A stretch of DNA of 64,000 nucleotides from Pseudomonas grimontii (GTDB lineage: Bacteria > Pseudomonadota > Gammaproteobacteria > Pseudomonadales > Pseudomonadaceae). The notes under the pieces are model-generated. The model made no database searches. It had not been told where the DNA came from and saw only the letters and a list, made by a program, of their open reading frames with translations. Position numbers and translations under genes: made by a program. Location: contig NZ_VFES01000004.1 in assembly GCF_007858185.1 (NCBI RefSeq), positions 186,001 to 250,000 of the forward strand, in the 5' to 3' direction. Below, in pieces: positions 1 to 8,163 of this stretch (position 1 is its first letter; the number at the start of each line of letters is the position of its first letter).

Positions 1-1
1 C

Positions 2-778
2 CTGGGTTACGAGTCGCCGCCACCGCCCACCCTGCAAACCCTGCGGGATTTGCAACTGCGTCATGTATGCACCTTCGCCTTTGAAAGCCTGTCGACCCTG
101 CTGCGCCTGCCGGTGCCGATCGACTTGCCCAGTGTCGAGCAGAAAGTCTTGCTCGATGGGCGCGGTGGGTATTGCTATGAGTTGAACCAGATGTTCCTGG
201 CGCTGTTGCAGGAATTGGGCTTCGAGGCGCGCGGCATTACCGGGCGGGTGGTGATGGGCGGCCCGCCGGACGCACGTACGGCACGCACCCACCGCCTGAG
301 CCTGGTGACCCTGGACGGCGTGCGCTATATCACCGACGTTGGCTTTGGCGGCATGGTACCCAGCAGTCCGTTGCAGTTGGACACGCAGGCCGTGCAGGCC
401 ACGGCCCATGAGCCGTATCGCCTGACACTCAATGAGCAGGAAGGCAGCTACACCTTGTGGGCCGAGGTTTCGGGGGAGTGGCGTGGCTTGTATGTGTTCG
501 ACCTGCAAGTGCAGGCGGCCATCGATTACGAAATCGGCAACTGGTACGTCTCGACCCACCCGGCTTCGCCGTTCCTGGGGCAATTGAAAGTCGCGCTGTT
601 GGCGCCCGGTAAACGCCATACCTTGAACAACGCCCATTACGCGATCCACGCCCTGGATCAGCCCAGCGAAAAGCGCGTGCTGAACAACGTGCAAGAACTG
701 AGGGCATTGCTGCGGGACACCTTCGGTATCCGCGTGCCGGTGCACCCGTCGCTGGATGAGGTATTTGCCGGCGGGTAA
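2..778 (+). CDS. Arylamine N-acetyltransferase (5'-truncated by window edge)
   Basis: This cytoplasmic enzyme moves an acetyl group from acetyl-CoA to arylamines or hydrazines through an active-site cysteine. The reading frame is open from position 2, so the true start lies left of the window; about 258 codons are visible. The catalytic triad of the family can be read: Cys in RGGYCYELN, His in THRLSLV, Asp in DVGFGG. The C-terminal part is complete and ends with TAA. It lies in the same orientation as the T6SS genes but 258 bp upstream of them, so it is probably a separate unit. The substrate cannot be told from sequence. The family call is secure. Confidence 0.9.
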   Translation: MGYESPPPPTLQTLRDLQLRHVCTFAFESLSTLLRLPVPIDLPSVEQKVLLDGRGGYCYELNQMFLALLQELGFEARGITGRVVMGGPPDARTARTHRLSLVTLDGVRYITDVGFGGMVPSSPLQLDTQAVQATAHEPYRLTLNEQEGSYTLWAEVSGEWRGLYVFDLQVQAAIDYEIGNWYVSTHPASPFLGQLKVALLAPGKRHTLNNAHYAIHALDQPSEKRVLNNVQELRALLRDTFGIRVPVHPSLDEVFAGG

Positions 779-789
779 CTGACACAAGG

Positions 790-807
790 GCACGCGTCGG
801 CGTGTTT
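790..807 (+). terminator. Possible weak terminator hairpin after the N-acetyltransferase gene
   Basis: CACGC (791-795) and GCGTG (800-804) pair around a GTCG loop and are followed by TTT, 12 bases after the stop codon. The stem is only five base pairs and the T tract is short, so it may be weak or not function. A second five-base-pair hairpin, GCTGC/GCAGC, sits at 833-846. Confidence 0.3.
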
Positions 808-893
808 GAATAGGCGCCTTCAACCCACCCACGCTGCATTCGCAGCTTATTCCTACGCCCTGCCATGACACTGCCTGCATTCGCATGTAGGCG

Positions 894-948
894 TATCGCT
901 ATATAAATCCGCCCACGCTGAACATTTTCGGCAGTAGGCATAGCGATA
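894..948. promoter_or_regulatory. Nine-base inverted repeat upstream of the T6SS block
   Basis: TATCGCTAT (894-902) and ATAGCGATA (940-948) are perfect reverse complements 37 bases apart, in the only gap upstream of tssA. A five-base-pair hairpin, CTCAG/CTGAG with a T5 loop, follows at 961-975. The layout could be a regulator binding site or a structured leader for the T6SS mRNA. I found no convincing sigma-54 (-24 GG, -12 GC) or sigma-70 promoter here, so the role is inferred from position only. Confidence 0.3.
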
Positions 949-1036
949 GGCTTCAACCGCCTCAGTTTTTCTGAGCCGTTGGATTCGACCTCCCGACGCA
1001 TTGCTCTACCGCCCGAGCAATTTGCACGAGGGACAC

Positions 1037-2074
1037 ATGATGGGGTTGCCCGCCGACGTTCAATCACTGGATTTCACCCGACTGTCCTTGCCACTGGGCG
1101 AGGCCGAGGGCGGTGGCCAGAACTTCGAATATTCGGCGCAATTCTTCGAACTTGAAGAAGAGGGCCAGGGTAAACCCGAGGTGCAGTACGGCGACACGCT
1201 CACCCAGGCCATCGAACCGAACTGGAAGCGGGTCATGGCCCTTGCACTGCCAATGATGGAGCACAGCCGCGATCTGCGCCTGGCCATCTGGGCCACTCGT
1301 GCCCAACTCAATGTGCACGCCTTCGCTGGCCTGGCCAGTGGCCTGGGACTGGTAGAGGGACTGTTGAAAAACTGCTGGGACGGCCTGTACCCAAGACTCG
1401 ACCCGGATGACGGCTACGACCCGTTGCTGCGGATCAATATCCTCGCGTTTCTGTGCGCGCCCGACGGCCTGGTGCACGACGTGTTGGATGCGCCGTTGAT
1501 CAGCGCCCGTGGTATCGGCGCGGTCAGCTTGAGGCTGATCGACCTGGTCATGTCCGATCCTGGCGGCGAGGGCGGTCAGCCGAGTCTGGCGATGATCGAA
1601 GGGGCTTTTACCGATACCGATGTGCAGCAGTTGCGGGCCGTTCACAGTGCACTGACCCAGGCGTTGGCGCACAGCGTGCAGATTGAGCAGTGGCTGACGG
1701 AAAAAGTCGGCGTAGGGCGCGCCATCGACCTCAGTGGCTTGGCTGCACCACTGCGCCGAGCTGCGGAAATAGTCAGCCGGTTCCTGCTCGATCCAGCGCC
1801 ATACGAGGCCGCTGCGGCCACTGTCGCAACCTCAGCCGTGGTCGCACCGAAGCTACCGTACGCGGAGGTCCGCAGCCGCGAAGAGGCGCGCCAGGTCATC
1901 GACCGACTGTGCAGCTATTTTCAGACCCACGAACCCGCAAGCCCGGTGCCGTACCTGCTGCAACGGGCAAAGACCCTCATCGACAAGAACTTCATCGAGT
2001 TGTTGCAAGACCTCGCACCCGATGGTCTCGCGCAACTGGCGCAGGTCAGCGGCGTCCATACCCGCGACAACTGA
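1037..2074 (+). CDS. tssA: Type VI secretion protein TssA (ImpA-type N-terminal domain)
   Basis: TssA proteins help assemble the T6SS baseplate and guide sheath and tube polymerisation. This one has 345 residues. The N-terminal half has the ImpA_N pattern, with the stretch around DLRLAIWATRAQLNVHAFAGLASGL followed by GLLKNCWDGLYPRLDPDDGYDPLLR; the C-terminal part is shorter and variable. I chose ATG at 1037 because GAGG lies just upstream; a TTG 36 bases earlier has no ribosome site. It is the first visible T6SS gene and tssB follows after 38 bases, so it probably opens the operon. TssA subtypes differ in the C-terminal domain, and I cannot assign the subtype. Confidence 0.88.
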   Translation: MMGLPADVQSLDFTRLSLPLGEAEGGGQNFEYSAQFFELEEEGQGKPEVQYGDTLTQAIEPNWKRVMALALPMMEHSRDLRLAIWATRAQLNVHAFAGLASGLGLVEGLLKNCWDGLYPRLDPDDGYDPLLRINILAFLCAPDGLVHDVLDAPLISARGIGAVSLRLIDLVMSDPGGEGGQPSLAMIEGAFTDTDVQQLRAVHSALTQALAHSVQIEQWLTEKVGVGRAIDLSGLAAPLRRAAEIVSRFLLDPAPYEAAAATVATSAVVAPKLPYAEVRSREEARQVIDRLCSYFQTHEPASPVPYLLQRAKTLIDKNFIELLQDLAPDGLAQLAQVSGVHTRDN

Positions 2075-2112
2075 ACCTTTATCTCTCAACTCCACTCACC
2101 GGAGCCAGTTCC

Positions 2113-2613
2113 GTGGCCAAAGAAAGCAGCCAGAAGTTCATCGCCCGCAATCGTGCGCCCCGCGTCCAGATCGAATACGACGTGGAGATCTACGGCGCGG
2201 AAAAAACCGTGCAATTGCCTTTTGTGATGGGGGTGTTTTCAGACCTCTCCGGTAAACCGGCCGAGCCGTTGCCGCCGGTGGCCGAGCGCAAGTTCCTGGA
2301 GGTCGATGTCGACAACTTTGACGAACGCCTCAAGTCCATGAAGCCCCGGGTCGCCTTCCAGGTGCCCAATACCCTGACGGGTGACGGCAACCTGCCGGTG
2401 GAAATCACCTTTGAGAGCATGGACGACTTCACCCCAGGCGCCATCGCCAGCAAGGTGCCGAGCCTCAACCAGTTGCTGACCGCGCGCCGTCAGCTATCGA
2501 ACCTGTTGACCTATATGGACGGCAAGGTGGGAGCCGAGGAATTGCTGGCCAACGTGCTCAGCGATCCCGGCTTGATGCAAGCCCTGTGCGCGGCCCCCCA
2601 GCAACCCGAATAA
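2113..2613 (+). CDS. tssB: T6SS contractile sheath small subunit TssB
   Basis: TssB pairs with TssC to build the contractile sheath that drives the Hcp tube through the target membrane. The protein has 166 residues, the usual size, and starts KESSQKFIARNRAPRVQIEYDVE, close to the conserved TssB start. The start is GTG at 2113, chosen because GGAG lies eight bases upstream at 2101-2104 and because alignment with the family begins there; the frame is open far upstream without homology. It is followed by a 79-base gap before tssC that contains a small C/G hairpin at 2640-2661 of unknown use. Confidence 0.93.
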   Translation: MAKESSQKFIARNRAPRVQIEYDVEIYGAEKTVQLPFVMGVFSDLSGKPAEPLPPVAERKFLEVDVDNFDERLKSMKPRVAFQVPNTLTGDGNLPVEITFESMDDFTPGAIASKVPSLNQLLTARRQLSNLLTYMDGKVGAEELLANVLSDPGLMQALCAAPQQPE

Positions 2614-2692
2614 CTGACTGACCGTTGACTCTGCCGGAGCCCCGTATGCCCCGGTATGGGGACGCTGTTGCCCACTTTTCAAGGATACCGTC

Positions 2693-4192
2693 ATGTCCAC
2701 TCCGCAATCGGAACAGCCAGCCCAGGAAACCGTGGCCACGGCATTCGACGCCGGCGACTTCGCCAGCCTGCTGCAAAAAGAATTCAAGCCCAAGACCGAC
2801 AGGGCCAGGGATGCCGTGGAAACCGCCGTGCGCACCCTGGCTGAACAGGCGCTGCAGGGCACGCAACTGATGTCCCATGACGTGCTGGGCACCATTGAAG
2901 GCCTGATCGCCAGCCTCGACCAGAAGCTCACCGAGCAGGTCAACCATATCCTCCACCATGAGGAATTCCAGGCCGTGGAAAGTGCCTGGCGCGGCTTGCA
3001 CTACCTGGTCAGTAACACCGAGACCGACGAGTCCCTGAAGATTCGGGTGATGAACATTTCCAAGGCCGAGGTGCACAAGACCCTGCGCAAGTTCAAAGGG
3101 GTGGCCTGGGACCAGAGCCCGATTTTCAAGAAGCTGTATGAGGAGGAATACGGTCAGTTCGGCGGCGAGCCCTACGGTGCCTTTGTCGCCGATTACTACT
3201 TCAACAACAGTGCGCCGGACGTCGAGCTGTTGACCCAGATTGCCCGCGTCAGCGCCGCCGCGCACTGCCCATTGATCTCCGCCGCCGACCCCAGTGTGAT
3301 GCTCATGGAGTCCTGGCAGGAACTGGCCAACCCGCGCGACCTGACCAAGATCTTCCAGACCCCGGAACATGCGGCGTGGCGCAGCTTGCGCGGCAGTGAA
3401 GACTCGCGCTACGTGGGCCTGGCCATGCCGCGTTTCCTGGCGCGCGCCCCGTACGGGGCCAGGACCAACCCGGTGGAAGACTTCGATTTTGAAGAAACCA
3501 CCGATGCCGCCGACGCCAAGGATTTCACCTGGGCCAACGCTGCCTACGCCATGGCCGTGAACATCAACCGTTCGTTCAAGCACTACGGCTGGTGTTCGCA
3601 GATTCGCGGCATCGAATCCGGTGGTGTCGTGGAGGGCTTGCCGGTGCACACCTTCCCGACCGACGACGGTGGTGTGGACATGACTTGCCCGACCGAGATC
3701 GCCATCAGCGACCGGCGCGAAGCGGAGCTGGCCAAAAACGGCTTCATGCCGCTGGTGCACAAGAAAAACAGCGACCTGGCCGCCTTTATCGGCGCGCAGT
3801 CGCTGCATAAACCGGCGGAGTACGACGACCCGGATGCCACCGCCAACGCCAACCTGGCCGCGCGCCTGCCGTACCTGTTTGCCACCTGCCGTTTCGCTCA
3901 CTACTTGAAGTGCATCGTGCGCGACAAGGTCGGTTCGTTCAAAGAGCGCAACGACATGCAGACCTGGCTCAACAACTGGGTCGGCCGTTACGTGGAACAC
4001 AACCCGGCGACCGCCACCGATGTCGACAAAGCGCGCAAGCCGTTGGCCGGTGCCGAGGTCGTGGTGGAAGAAGTGGCAGGTAACCCCGGCTTTTACAGCG
4101 CCAAATTCTTCCTGCGACCGCACTACCAGCTTGAAGGGTTGACCGTGTCCTTGCGGTTGGTCTCCAGGCTGCCCTCCACCAAAGCGTCATAA
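2693..4192 (+). CDS. tssC: T6SS contractile sheath large subunit TssC
   Basis: TssC is the larger sheath protein, and its C-terminal part is what ClpV acts on indirectly when contracted sheath is recycled. At 499 residues it is full length. Recognisable conserved parts include AWRGLHYLV, the GEPYGAFVADYYF block, RFLARAPYG, FTWANAAYAMA and the C-terminal NPGFYSAKFFLRPHYQLEGL. The ATG at 2693 has AAGGA nearby upstream. It lies between tssB and hcp as in most T6SS loci. Confidence 0.96.
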   Translation: MSTPQSEQPAQETVATAFDAGDFASLLQKEFKPKTDRARDAVETAVRTLAEQALQGTQLMSHDVLGTIEGLIASLDQKLTEQVNHILHHEEFQAVESAWRGLHYLVSNTETDESLKIRVMNISKAEVHKTLRKFKGVAWDQSPIFKKLYEEEYGQFGGEPYGAFVADYYFNNSAPDVELLTQIARVSAAAHCPLISAADPSVMLMESWQELANPRDLTKIFQTPEHAAWRSLRGSEDSRYVGLAMPRFLARAPYGARTNPVEDFDFEETTDAADAKDFTWANAAYAMAVNINRSFKHYGWCSQIRGIESGGVVEGLPVHTFPTDDGGVDMTCPTEIAISDRREAELAKNGFMPLVHKKNSDLAAFIGAQSLHKPAEYDDPDATANANLAARLPYLFATCRFAHYLKCIVRDKVGSFKERNDMQTWLNNWVGRYVEHNPATATDVDKARKPLAGAEVVVEEVAGNPGFYSAKFFLRPHYQLEGLTVSLRLVSRLPSTKAS

Positions 4193-4223
4193 CCCCGCTG
4201 TTCAACCCTGAAAGGTACTCATC

Positions 4224-4703
4224 ATGATCCTGCTGAACTTCAAAGGCACAAAAATCAAAGGCACTGCTACCGTTGACGGTCACAAGGACTGGATCACCGT
4301 CGACGCCCTCCAGATGGCCGTCTATCGGGGAATTAGCAGTAGCGGCGGCGGAGACCGTGACCCCAGCACCCCGAATTTCACGGAATTGTCCTTGAGCAGG
4401 GCCACCGACCCGGCTTCGCCCGACCTGTTTATGCAAGCCGTGTGCGGCATAAGCATGGGCGATGCCGAGATTGACTTTATCCAGACGGGCGGCTCGGACA
4501 AAAAACAACAGGTGTACCTCAAGCTCGTCCTGGGCGGCGCGATCATCAATTCCTACTCGGTCAGCAGTAACGGCGAGCGCCCGGTCGAAAACCTCACGAT
4601 CAACTTCACCACCATCAATTACACGTTCAGCGCCTTCAGCGGTGACGCCGTGACTTCCAATACGAAGAGGGGCTGGAATTTGCAAGATGGTCAGTCACTC
4701 TGA
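4224..4703 (+). CDS. hcp: Hcp tube protein of the T6SS
   Basis: Hcp hexamers stack to form the inner tube, are secreted, and can carry or stabilise small effectors inside the ring. The 159-residue protein has the typical Hcp pattern, including the YRGISSSGGG loop, the central FMQAVCGISMGDAEIDFIQTGG and the repeated beta-strand end NFTTINYTFSAF. AAGG precedes the ATG at a normal distance. It has no C-terminal extension, so it is not an evolved Hcp. A stable stem-loop follows the stop codon, which may allow it to be made in excess over downstream genes. Confidence 0.95.
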   Translation: MILLNFKGTKIKGTATVDGHKDWITVDALQMAVYRGISSSGGGDRDPSTPNFTELSLSRATDPASPDLFMQAVCGISMGDAEIDFIQTGGSDKKQQVYLKLVLGGAIINSYSVSSNGERPVENLTINFTTINYTFSAFSGDAVTSNTKRGWNLQDGQSL

Positions 4704-4719
4704 TTCGGATGCCAGCGGA

Positions 4720-4739
4720 CGGACGGGTTCGCCCGTCCG
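4720..4739 (+). other. UUCG-capped stem-loop between hcp and tssE
   Basis: CGGACGGG (4720-4727) and CCCGTCCG (4732-4739) form a perfect eight-base-pair stem closed by TTCG, 17 bases after the hcp stop. A C(UUCG)G-type cap is unusually stable in RNA. No T tract follows, so it does not look like a classical terminator. It could shield the 3' end of hcp mRNA from exonucleases or slow read-through into tssE. That function is inferred. Confidence 0.6.
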
Positions 4740-4766
4740 CCGCACCGTCGATAGAGGTCTCACGCC

Positions 4767-5285
4767 ATGGCTGAACTGACCAGTCTCGAACGCTTGCAGC
4801 CGTCCTTGCTCGATCGCTTGAGCGACGACGACACCGAGCAGGCCATAGAGCCTCGCGACCAGCGCATTTTATCCATGCGCGGCTTGCGCAAGGCGGTACT
4901 GCGCGACTTGGGATGGCTGCTCAACAGCATCAGCCTCGGCAGCTTTCGCGACCTGAGTGAGTCGCCATTGGTGGAGCAATCGGTGGTCAATTTCGGCCTG
5001 CCCGACCTTGCTGGAAAAACCGCAGCCGGCCTGGACCGTGAAGCATTGGGGCGGCGCATTCGCCAGGCGATCTGGCGTTTCGAACCGCGAATTTTACGCG
5101 ACAGCCTGCGTGTGGTGCCGGTTGCACCCTCGGGCACACCCTGCAGTCCGAACCAGATGGCTTTTGAAATTCATGGCGAACTCTGGGGCCAACCGTTGCC
5201 CGAACGCCTGTACCTGAAGACCGAACTTGACCTGGAAGCGGGTGAAGCGCGGATCTTTGATATTGAGACAAGGGACGTGCGGTGA
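4767..5285 (+). CDS. tssE: T6SS baseplate protein TssE (gp25-like)
   Basis: TssE is the phage gp25-like wedge component that connects baseplate and sheath. The 172-residue protein begins with the typical short N-terminal stretch LERLQPSLLDRL and holds the central block LRKAVLRDLGWLLNS, LVEQSVVNFGLPDLAG and LGRRIRQAIWRFEPRI, the conserved lysozyme-like but non-enzymatic gp25 region. It overlaps tssF by four bases, so the two are probably coupled in translation. Confidence 0.93.
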   Translation: MAELTSLERLQPSLLDRLSDDDTEQAIEPRDQRILSMRGLRKAVLRDLGWLLNSISLGSFRDLSESPLVEQSVVNFGLPDLAGKTAAGLDREALGRRIRQAIWRFEPRILRDSLRVVPVAPSGTPCSPNQMAFEIHGELWGQPLPERLYLKTELDLEAGEARIFDIETRDVR

Positions 5286-7159
5286 ACGCCAAACTGTTGC
5301 GCTATTACGAACGTGAACTGGCCCACCTGCGCGAAGTCGGCGGTGAGTTCGCCCGCGACTATCCCAAGGTGGCCGGGCGCCTGGGGCTGGAAACCTATGC
5401 CTGTGCCGACCCTTATGTGGAACGGCTGTTGGAGGGTTTCAGCTTTCTCGCCGCACGGGTGCAACTGAAGATCGATGCCGAATTCCCACGCTTTACCCAG
5501 CACCTGCTGGAACTGGTCTACCCACACTACCTGGCACCGACGCCATCGATGGCGGTCGTGCAATTGCAGCCGGACATGGGCGAAGGCAGCCTGGTCTCAG
5601 GCTTCAAGGTGCCGCGCAACACGGCACTGCACAGCCAATTGGGCAAGGATGACCAGACCGCCTGCGAGTTTCGCACGGCGCACGAGGTGACCCTGTGGCC
5701 GGTGGAGTTGGTCGAGGCACGTTACTTTGCCTGCGGCACGCACGTGGCCGGGGTCGACCTGTCGCGCCTCGGCGGGGTCAAGGCCGCCTTGCGCCTGCGT
5801 CTGAGCGTGGGGGCTGGGCTGGCGTTCAGCGATCTGGCCCTCGACACGCTGGCGCTGCACATCCGTGGTGGCGACGCCTTGCCTTCGCGTGTCCTGGAGC
5901 AATTGCTGGCCCAGGCGGCCGGTGTGGTGGTGATGCCGGTGCAAGCGTCTGCGGACTGGCACCAGATCCTGCCCAAAAATGCGATCCGCGGTGTGGGTTA
6001 TAGCGACGGCGAAGCCTTGCTGCCTCCCGGGCCACGAGCGTTCCAGGGCTATCGGTTGTTGCAGGAATACTTCGCCCTGCCGCAACGCTTCATGTTCATC
6101 GATGTGGTGGGGTTGGCTGCCAGTGTCAGCCGCTGCACCGCCGGGCAACTGGATGTGATTGTGTTGTTCAAGCAGGTGGACCCGCTGCTGGAGCAGAACC
6201 TCAGTGCGGCCAATTTTGCGCTGCATTGCACGCCGGTGATCAACCTGTTCCCGATGCGCACCGAGCGTGTGCATCTGGTGCAGCAACGCTCCGAGTACCA
6301 TGTGAGTCCGGACCGCATGCGGCCAATGGATTACGAGATTTACCAGATTGAAGCCGTGACCGGCTATGGCAGCGGCGCCGAAGCCAGCCAGGCGTTCGAA
6401 CCCTTCTACCGTGCCAACGACCTGCATGGGCGCAAGCCGCCGCGCGCGTATTACCAGGTGCGGCGCGACGCACGGGTATTGTCCGAGCCGCAGCGCAGTC
6501 GCGGCCCGCGTTCCAGCTACGTGGGCAGCGAGTTGTTTCTATCGCTGGTGGACGGCGAGCAAGCCCCGCATCGCAGCGACCTGCGTCAATTGGGCATCGA
6601 CGCCCTGTGCAGTAACCGCGACCTGGTGCTGAGCATGCCGGTGGGCAGTGGTCGCACTGACTTCAGTTGCGAATCCGCCGCGCCGCTGCAGTCGGTGCGA
6701 TGTGTGGCGGGGCCGACGCTGCCGGCGCCATCGTTTGCCGAAGGTGAAACCGCGTGGCGCCTGGTCAGCCATTTGTCCCTCAACTACCTGTCGCTGCTGG
6801 ACCAGGACACCGAGCAGGGCGCCGTCGCCTTGCGTGACCTGTTGCGCCTGTATTGCCGCGTCGACGACGCCGTCGCGCACAAACAGATCGAAGGCCTGCG
6901 CTCCGTGACCGCTGTGAGCATCGTGCGGCGCCTGCCGTTGCCGGGGCCTGTCACCTACGGGCGGGGCTTGCAGATCAGCGTGAGCGTGGACGAGTCGGCC
7001 TTCGAGGGCACGGGCGCCTATGTGCTGGGCTCGGTACTGGAACAGTTTTTCGCCAAGTACGTATCGCTCAACTCATTCACCGAGACGCGCATCATGAGCA
7101 CGGCACGTGGCGTGATCATGCAGTGGCCGGCGCGGGTGGGCAGATGCGAGATCCTTTGA
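5282..7159 (+). CDS. tssF: T6SS baseplate protein TssF
   Basis: TssF forms the baseplate wedge with TssG and TssE and contacts TssK. The protein is 625 residues, normal for the family, and starts NAKLLRYYERELAHLREVGGEFARDYPKVAGRLG, the hallmark TssF N terminus. The start is GTG at 5282, sharing bases with the tssE stop. The end overlaps tssG by 16 bases. No internal break is seen. Confidence 0.95.
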   Translation: MNAKLLRYYERELAHLREVGGEFARDYPKVAGRLGLETYACADPYVERLLEGFSFLAARVQLKIDAEFPRFTQHLLELVYPHYLAPTPSMAVVQLQPDMGEGSLVSGFKVPRNTALHSQLGKDDQTACEFRTAHEVTLWPVELVEARYFACGTHVAGVDLSRLGGVKAALRLRLSVGAGLAFSDLALDTLALHIRGGDALPSRVLEQLLAQAAGVVVMPVQASADWHQILPKNAIRGVGYSDGEALLPPGPRAFQGYRLLQEYFALPQRFMFIDVVGLAASVSRCTAGQLDVIVLFKQVDPLLEQNLSAANFALHCTPVINLFPMRTERVHLVQQRSEYHVSPDRMRPMDYEIYQIEAVTGYGSGAEASQAFEPFYRANDLHGRKPPRAYYQVRRDARVLSEPQRSRGPRSSYVGSELFLSLVDGEQAPHRSDLRQLGIDALCSNRDLVLSMPVGSGRTDFSCESAAPLQSVRCVAGPTLPAPSFAEGETAWRLVSHLSLNYLSLLDQDTEQGAVALRDLLRLYCRVDDAVAHKQIEGLRSVTAVSIVRRLPLPGPVTYGRGLQISVSVDESAFEGTGAYVLGSVLEQFFAKYVSLNSFTETRIMSTARGVIMQWPARVGRCEIL

Positions 7160-8163
7160 CCCTGCTCGGTGCCCTTGAAGCGCACCCGAGGCTTTTTGAT
7201 TTCTACGCGGCTTTGCGCCAATTGGAGTGCGCCTTTGCGCACCTGCCGCGCATCGGCCAGGCCACGCGCCCGGCGGATGAGGCCGTGCGTTTCGGCCAGC
7301 ATCCCTCGCTGGCGTTCGAGCCGGCAATGATTGCGGGGCTCATACCCGGTGCCACGCCCAAGCTGCTGCTCAACTTCTTCGGCCTGATGGGCGCCAATGG
7401 CCCGTTGCCGATTCACCTCACCGAATACATCCGCGATCGTCAACGCAACCTCAACGACCCCACGCTGGCGGCGTTTTGCGATGTGTTCCATCACCGCATG
7501 ATCAGCCTGTTCTACCGCGCCTGGGCGAGTGCCCAACCGACGGTGAGCCTGGACCGGCCGGGGGCGGATCGCTTTGCCGGCTATTTGGGCGCATTGATCG
7601 GTATCGGCATGCCCTCGCTGCAGGCGCGCGACAGCGTGGCGGACGTCGCCAAGCTGCATTTTGCCGGACGCCTGGGGCCGCAGACGCGCAATGCCGAGGG
7701 CCTGGCGGCATTGCTGGGCGACTACCTCGGCGTGCCTGTGCAGGTCGAGCAATTTGTCGGCCACTGGATGAGCTTGCCCAGCGACGGCCTGTGCGCCTTG
7801 CGCAGCGGCCCCGATGCGGCCGTGCTTGGCCAAGCCACGGTGCTGGGCAGGAAGGTCTGGAATGCCCAGCACAAGTTTCGCCTGCTGATCGGCCCCCTGG
7901 ACCTGGCGCAAACCCGCCGCCTGCTGCCCGGTGGTGACAGCCTGCAACGCGTGCAGGACTGGGTGCGCCAGTACGTCGGCCTGGCGATGGATTGGGACAT
8001 CAACCTGATCGTCAAGAAACACCACCGGCCTCGCTTTCGCCTGGGGGTCACGCCATTGGGCTGGACCAGTTGGCTGAGCAGCAAGGTGCCCGAGCAGGAT
8101 GATCGGCAGTTGCTGATCAATCCTCGAACTTCATCGTCTTCTCAAGGACCTGCCCATGGCTGA
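7144..8163 (+). CDS. tssG: T6SS baseplate protein TssG
   Basis: TssG is the second large wedge protein; two TssF and one TssG form a heterotrimer on which TssE and TssK assemble. It has 339 residues starting RDPLTLLGALEAHPRLFDFYAALRQLE. The conserved stretches PKLLLNFFGLMGANGPLPIHLTEYIRDR and FCDVFHHRMISLFYRAWA are clear. The frame extends upstream but homology starts at ATG 7144, inside the end of tssF. It ends eight bases inside tssH, so the block is tightly coupled. Confidence 0.94.
   Translation: MRDPLTLLGALEAHPRLFDFYAALRQLECAFAHLPRIGQATRPADEAVRFGQHPSLAFEPAMIAGLIPGATPKLLLNFFGLMGANGPLPIHLTEYIRDRQRNLNDPTLAAFCDVFHHRMISLFYRAWASAQPTVSLDRPGADRFAGYLGALIGIGMPSLQARDSVADVAKLHFAGRLGPQTRNAEGLAALLGDYLGVPVQVEQFVGHWMSLPSDGLCALRSGPDAAVLGQATVLGRKVWNAQHKFRLLIGPLDLAQTRRLLPGGDSLQRVQDWVRQYVGLAMDWDINLIVKKHHRPRFRLGVTPLGWTSWLSSKVPEQDDRQLLINPRTSSSSQGPAHG

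Noticed and set aside
858..880. Sigma-54-like TGACACTGCCTGCA upstream of tssA.
   Set aside because: The spacing between the two conserved dinucleotides is too short by two bases, and GG is replaced by GA.
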